64,000 nucleotides of DNA from Syntrophaceae bacterium UBA6087 (lineage in GTDB: Bacteria; Desulfobacterota; Desulfomonilia; UBA1062), in the NCBI GenBank assembly GCA_002448235.1, contig DIXF01000001.1:124001-188000 (forward strand), given 5' to 3'. This document shows positions 62,928-64,000 of the stretch, in pieces. The notes beneath the pieces are model-generated. The model ran no database searches and was not told the DNA's origin. It saw only the letters and a list, made by a program, of their open reading frames with translations. The translations under genes were made by a program, and so were the position numbers. Every line of letters starts with the position of its first letter. The stretch's first letter is position 1.

Positions 62928-63638
62928 GTGCAGGCAGTCCAGAAAAACTTCGAAACTCATTTCGTGCTTCGTCTCCCCACGTTTGAGGGGCCGCTCGACC
63001 TCCTGCTTTATCTCATCGAAAAGAACCGTTTCACACTGGAGAACCTCGAAGTCTACCCCATCATCGAGCAGTACCTGCACTATATCGAGCAGGCGAAATC
63101 TCTGGATGTAGCGCTGGCGGGGGAATTTCTGGACATGGCTTCGTACCTCATCTGGCTCAAATCCTGCCTGCTGCTTCCCTCCTCGAAAGAAGAAGCAGGA
63201 GAAGTGGGGCACAATCCTGCACAGGATCTCAAAGAAATGCTCATCGCTTACCGGGCCATCAGGATGGCGTCTTCGGACCTTTCTTCACGGCCCATGCTGT
63301 TCAGGGATAAGTTCCCAAAGGGGCTCTCGCAGGAAGATCGCGACCTCTCTTCCCTGGGCGTCGGCGTGCTGCTTCAGGCAATCGATGCAATAAAGTCCCG
63401 CACGAAGAAGCACATCCTGAACATCGCCTATAAGCGGTTCAACATCCAGGGCATGATCGACAGGATCGAGGCGTTGCTGAAAAAGAAGGAAAGGGTTGCC
63501 CTGTTCGATGTGGCCGAGGGGAGGGACCGCATGGAGATTATCGGGGCGTTCCTTGCCGCGCTCGAGCTCTCCAAGAGATCGATCGCCCGCATCATACAGC
63601 TCAAACTTTTCTCGACGATTTATATCGCAAGGCGGTAA
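62928..63638 (+). CDS. scpA: Segregation and condensation protein ScpA
   Basis: ScpA is the kleisin subunit of bacterial condensin, which bridges SMC heads with ScpB. The 236-residue product has the N-terminal signature FEGPLDLLLYLIEKNRFTLE and a C-terminal winged-helix (GAFLAALELSKRSIARIIQ). It starts with GTG behind AGGAGAG, 8 bases after the trpS stop. Confidence 0.93.
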   Translation: MQAVQKNFETHFVLRLPTFEGPLDLLLYLIEKNRFTLENLEVYPIIEQYLHYIEQAKSLDVALAGEFLDMASYLIWLKSCLLLPSSKEEAGEVGHNPAQDLKEMLIAYRAIRMASSDLSSRPMLFRDKFPKGLSQEDRDLSSLGVGVLLQAIDAIKSRTKKHILNIAYKRFNIQGMIDRIEALLKKKERVALFDVAEGRDRMEIIGAFLAALELSKRSIARIIQLKLFSTIYIARR

Positions 63639-63693
63639 GCTGGATGAAGAATGGGGCTTTGCATGCTGACACCGGCGGAGGCCGTGAAGACCG

Positions 63694-64000
63694 ATGAATA
63701 AGAGAGAGATCATCGAGGCGCTCGTCTTTTCGGCGAGCGGCGCGCTTGGCGTCCGGGACATACTCAAGGCAGTCCCTGAGACAAGCTTGGAGGAGGTGGA
63801 ATCCTGTGTGGCGGACCTCAACAGGCATTACGAGGAAACGGGCAGGAGCTTCCGCATCGATCGGGCCAGTGCAGGCTACCTCTTCGTAACCAGGGAGGAA
63901 TACGCCCCATACCTCAAATCCCTTCATACCCCGGCCAGACTCTCTCCGGCATCTCTCGAAGCTCTTGCCGTGATCGCGTACAAGGGGCCCTGCTCAAAGC
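63694..64000 (+). CDS. scpB: Segregation and condensation protein ScpB, 5' part
   Basis: ScpB dimers bind ScpA and regulate SMC. The visible 102 codons begin MNKREIIEALVFSASGALGV, include a winged-helix-like region and reach SPASLEALAVIAYKGPCSK, a family landmark. The gene runs off the right edge. It follows scpA by 55 bases. Confidence 0.9.
   Translation, partial: MNKREIIEALVFSASGALGVRDILKAVPETSLEEVESCVADLNRHYEETGRSFRIDRASAGYLFVTREEYAPYLKSLHTPARLSPASLEALAVIAYKGPCSK

Overview
The window looks like an ordinary chromosomal stretch from a Gram-negative, flagellated, probably anaerobic bacterium with a moderately GC-rich genome. A Gram-negative envelope is shown by a complete tolQRAB-pal-cpoB operon, a porin and a class A penicillin-binding protein of PBP1b type. 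An anaerobic lifestyle is suggested by a four-subunit pyruvate/2-oxoacid:ferredoxin oxidoreductase and a PflA/PflX-like radical SAM protein. The many sigma-54 regulators and promoters, the rpsU-yqeY-mutS2-dnaG-rpoD order and the flagellar gene order fit the former Deltaproteobacteria (Desulfobacterota, for example Syntrophorhabdia-like) or a Nitrospirota-like lineage. That placement is inference. No phage, insertion sequence, CRISPR array or rRNA was seen.

Layout. 1-3244 (minus): start of the division and cell wall cluster, mraZ-rsmH-ftsL-ftsI, with ftsI running off the left edge. 3262-3408: a divergent control region with two oppositely oriented MraZ-box-like elements. 3452-9187 (plus): a PAS histidine kinase, then the Tol-Pal system. 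9476-12028: alpha-glucan phosphorylase. 12194-12275: tRNA-Leu(UAG). 12319-17574 (minus): a Cache sensor kinase, a single-domain receiver and a large hybrid kinase. 18100-24507 (plus): an extended macromolecular synthesis operon. 24745-26157 (minus): a porin with an alanine-rich insert. 26617-29761 (plus): phosphomannomutase, an SH3-domain membrane protein and a threonine dehydratase-like enzyme. 29764-32812 (minus): porCDAB.

33046-43285 (plus): an accessory-like run holding a diguanylate cyclase and an atypical PilZ protein behind a predicted sigma-54 promoter, PBP1b, a Cys-rich/Nudix/eIF2B-like fusion, an acyl-CoA ligase-like protein with an altered P-loop, a PflX-like radical SAM protein and a membrane PAS-HD-GYP phosphodiesterase. 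43421-43620 is a 200-bp fold-back element between convergent genes. 43680-50380 (minus): flagellar operon flgBC-fliEFGHIJ-motE behind a close-to-consensus sigma-54 promoter. 50451-55953 (minus): two sigma-54 activators around a large TPR protein. 56056-59889 (minus): HU-family protein, RluB-type pseudouridine synthase, a Zn-ribbon orphan, sfsA and thiC. 59886-61173 (minus): a ThiD2-ThiE fusion with thiC downstream, behind a TPP riboswitch and terminator. 61301-64000 (plus): M50 protease, trpS, scpA and the start of scpB.

Two control themes link the genes. Sigma-54 appears at the flagellar operon and at the GGDEF-PilZ pair, with two cognate-type activators nearby. Cyclic-di-GMP synthesis (GGDEF), sensing (PilZ) and breakdown (HD-GYP) lie within 11 kb of each other and next to the flagellar genes. 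I found no clearly novel multi-gene defence or biosynthetic system. The strongest candidates for something undescribed are the fold-back element, the paired MraZ boxes and the Cys-rich/Nudix/eIF2B fusion.
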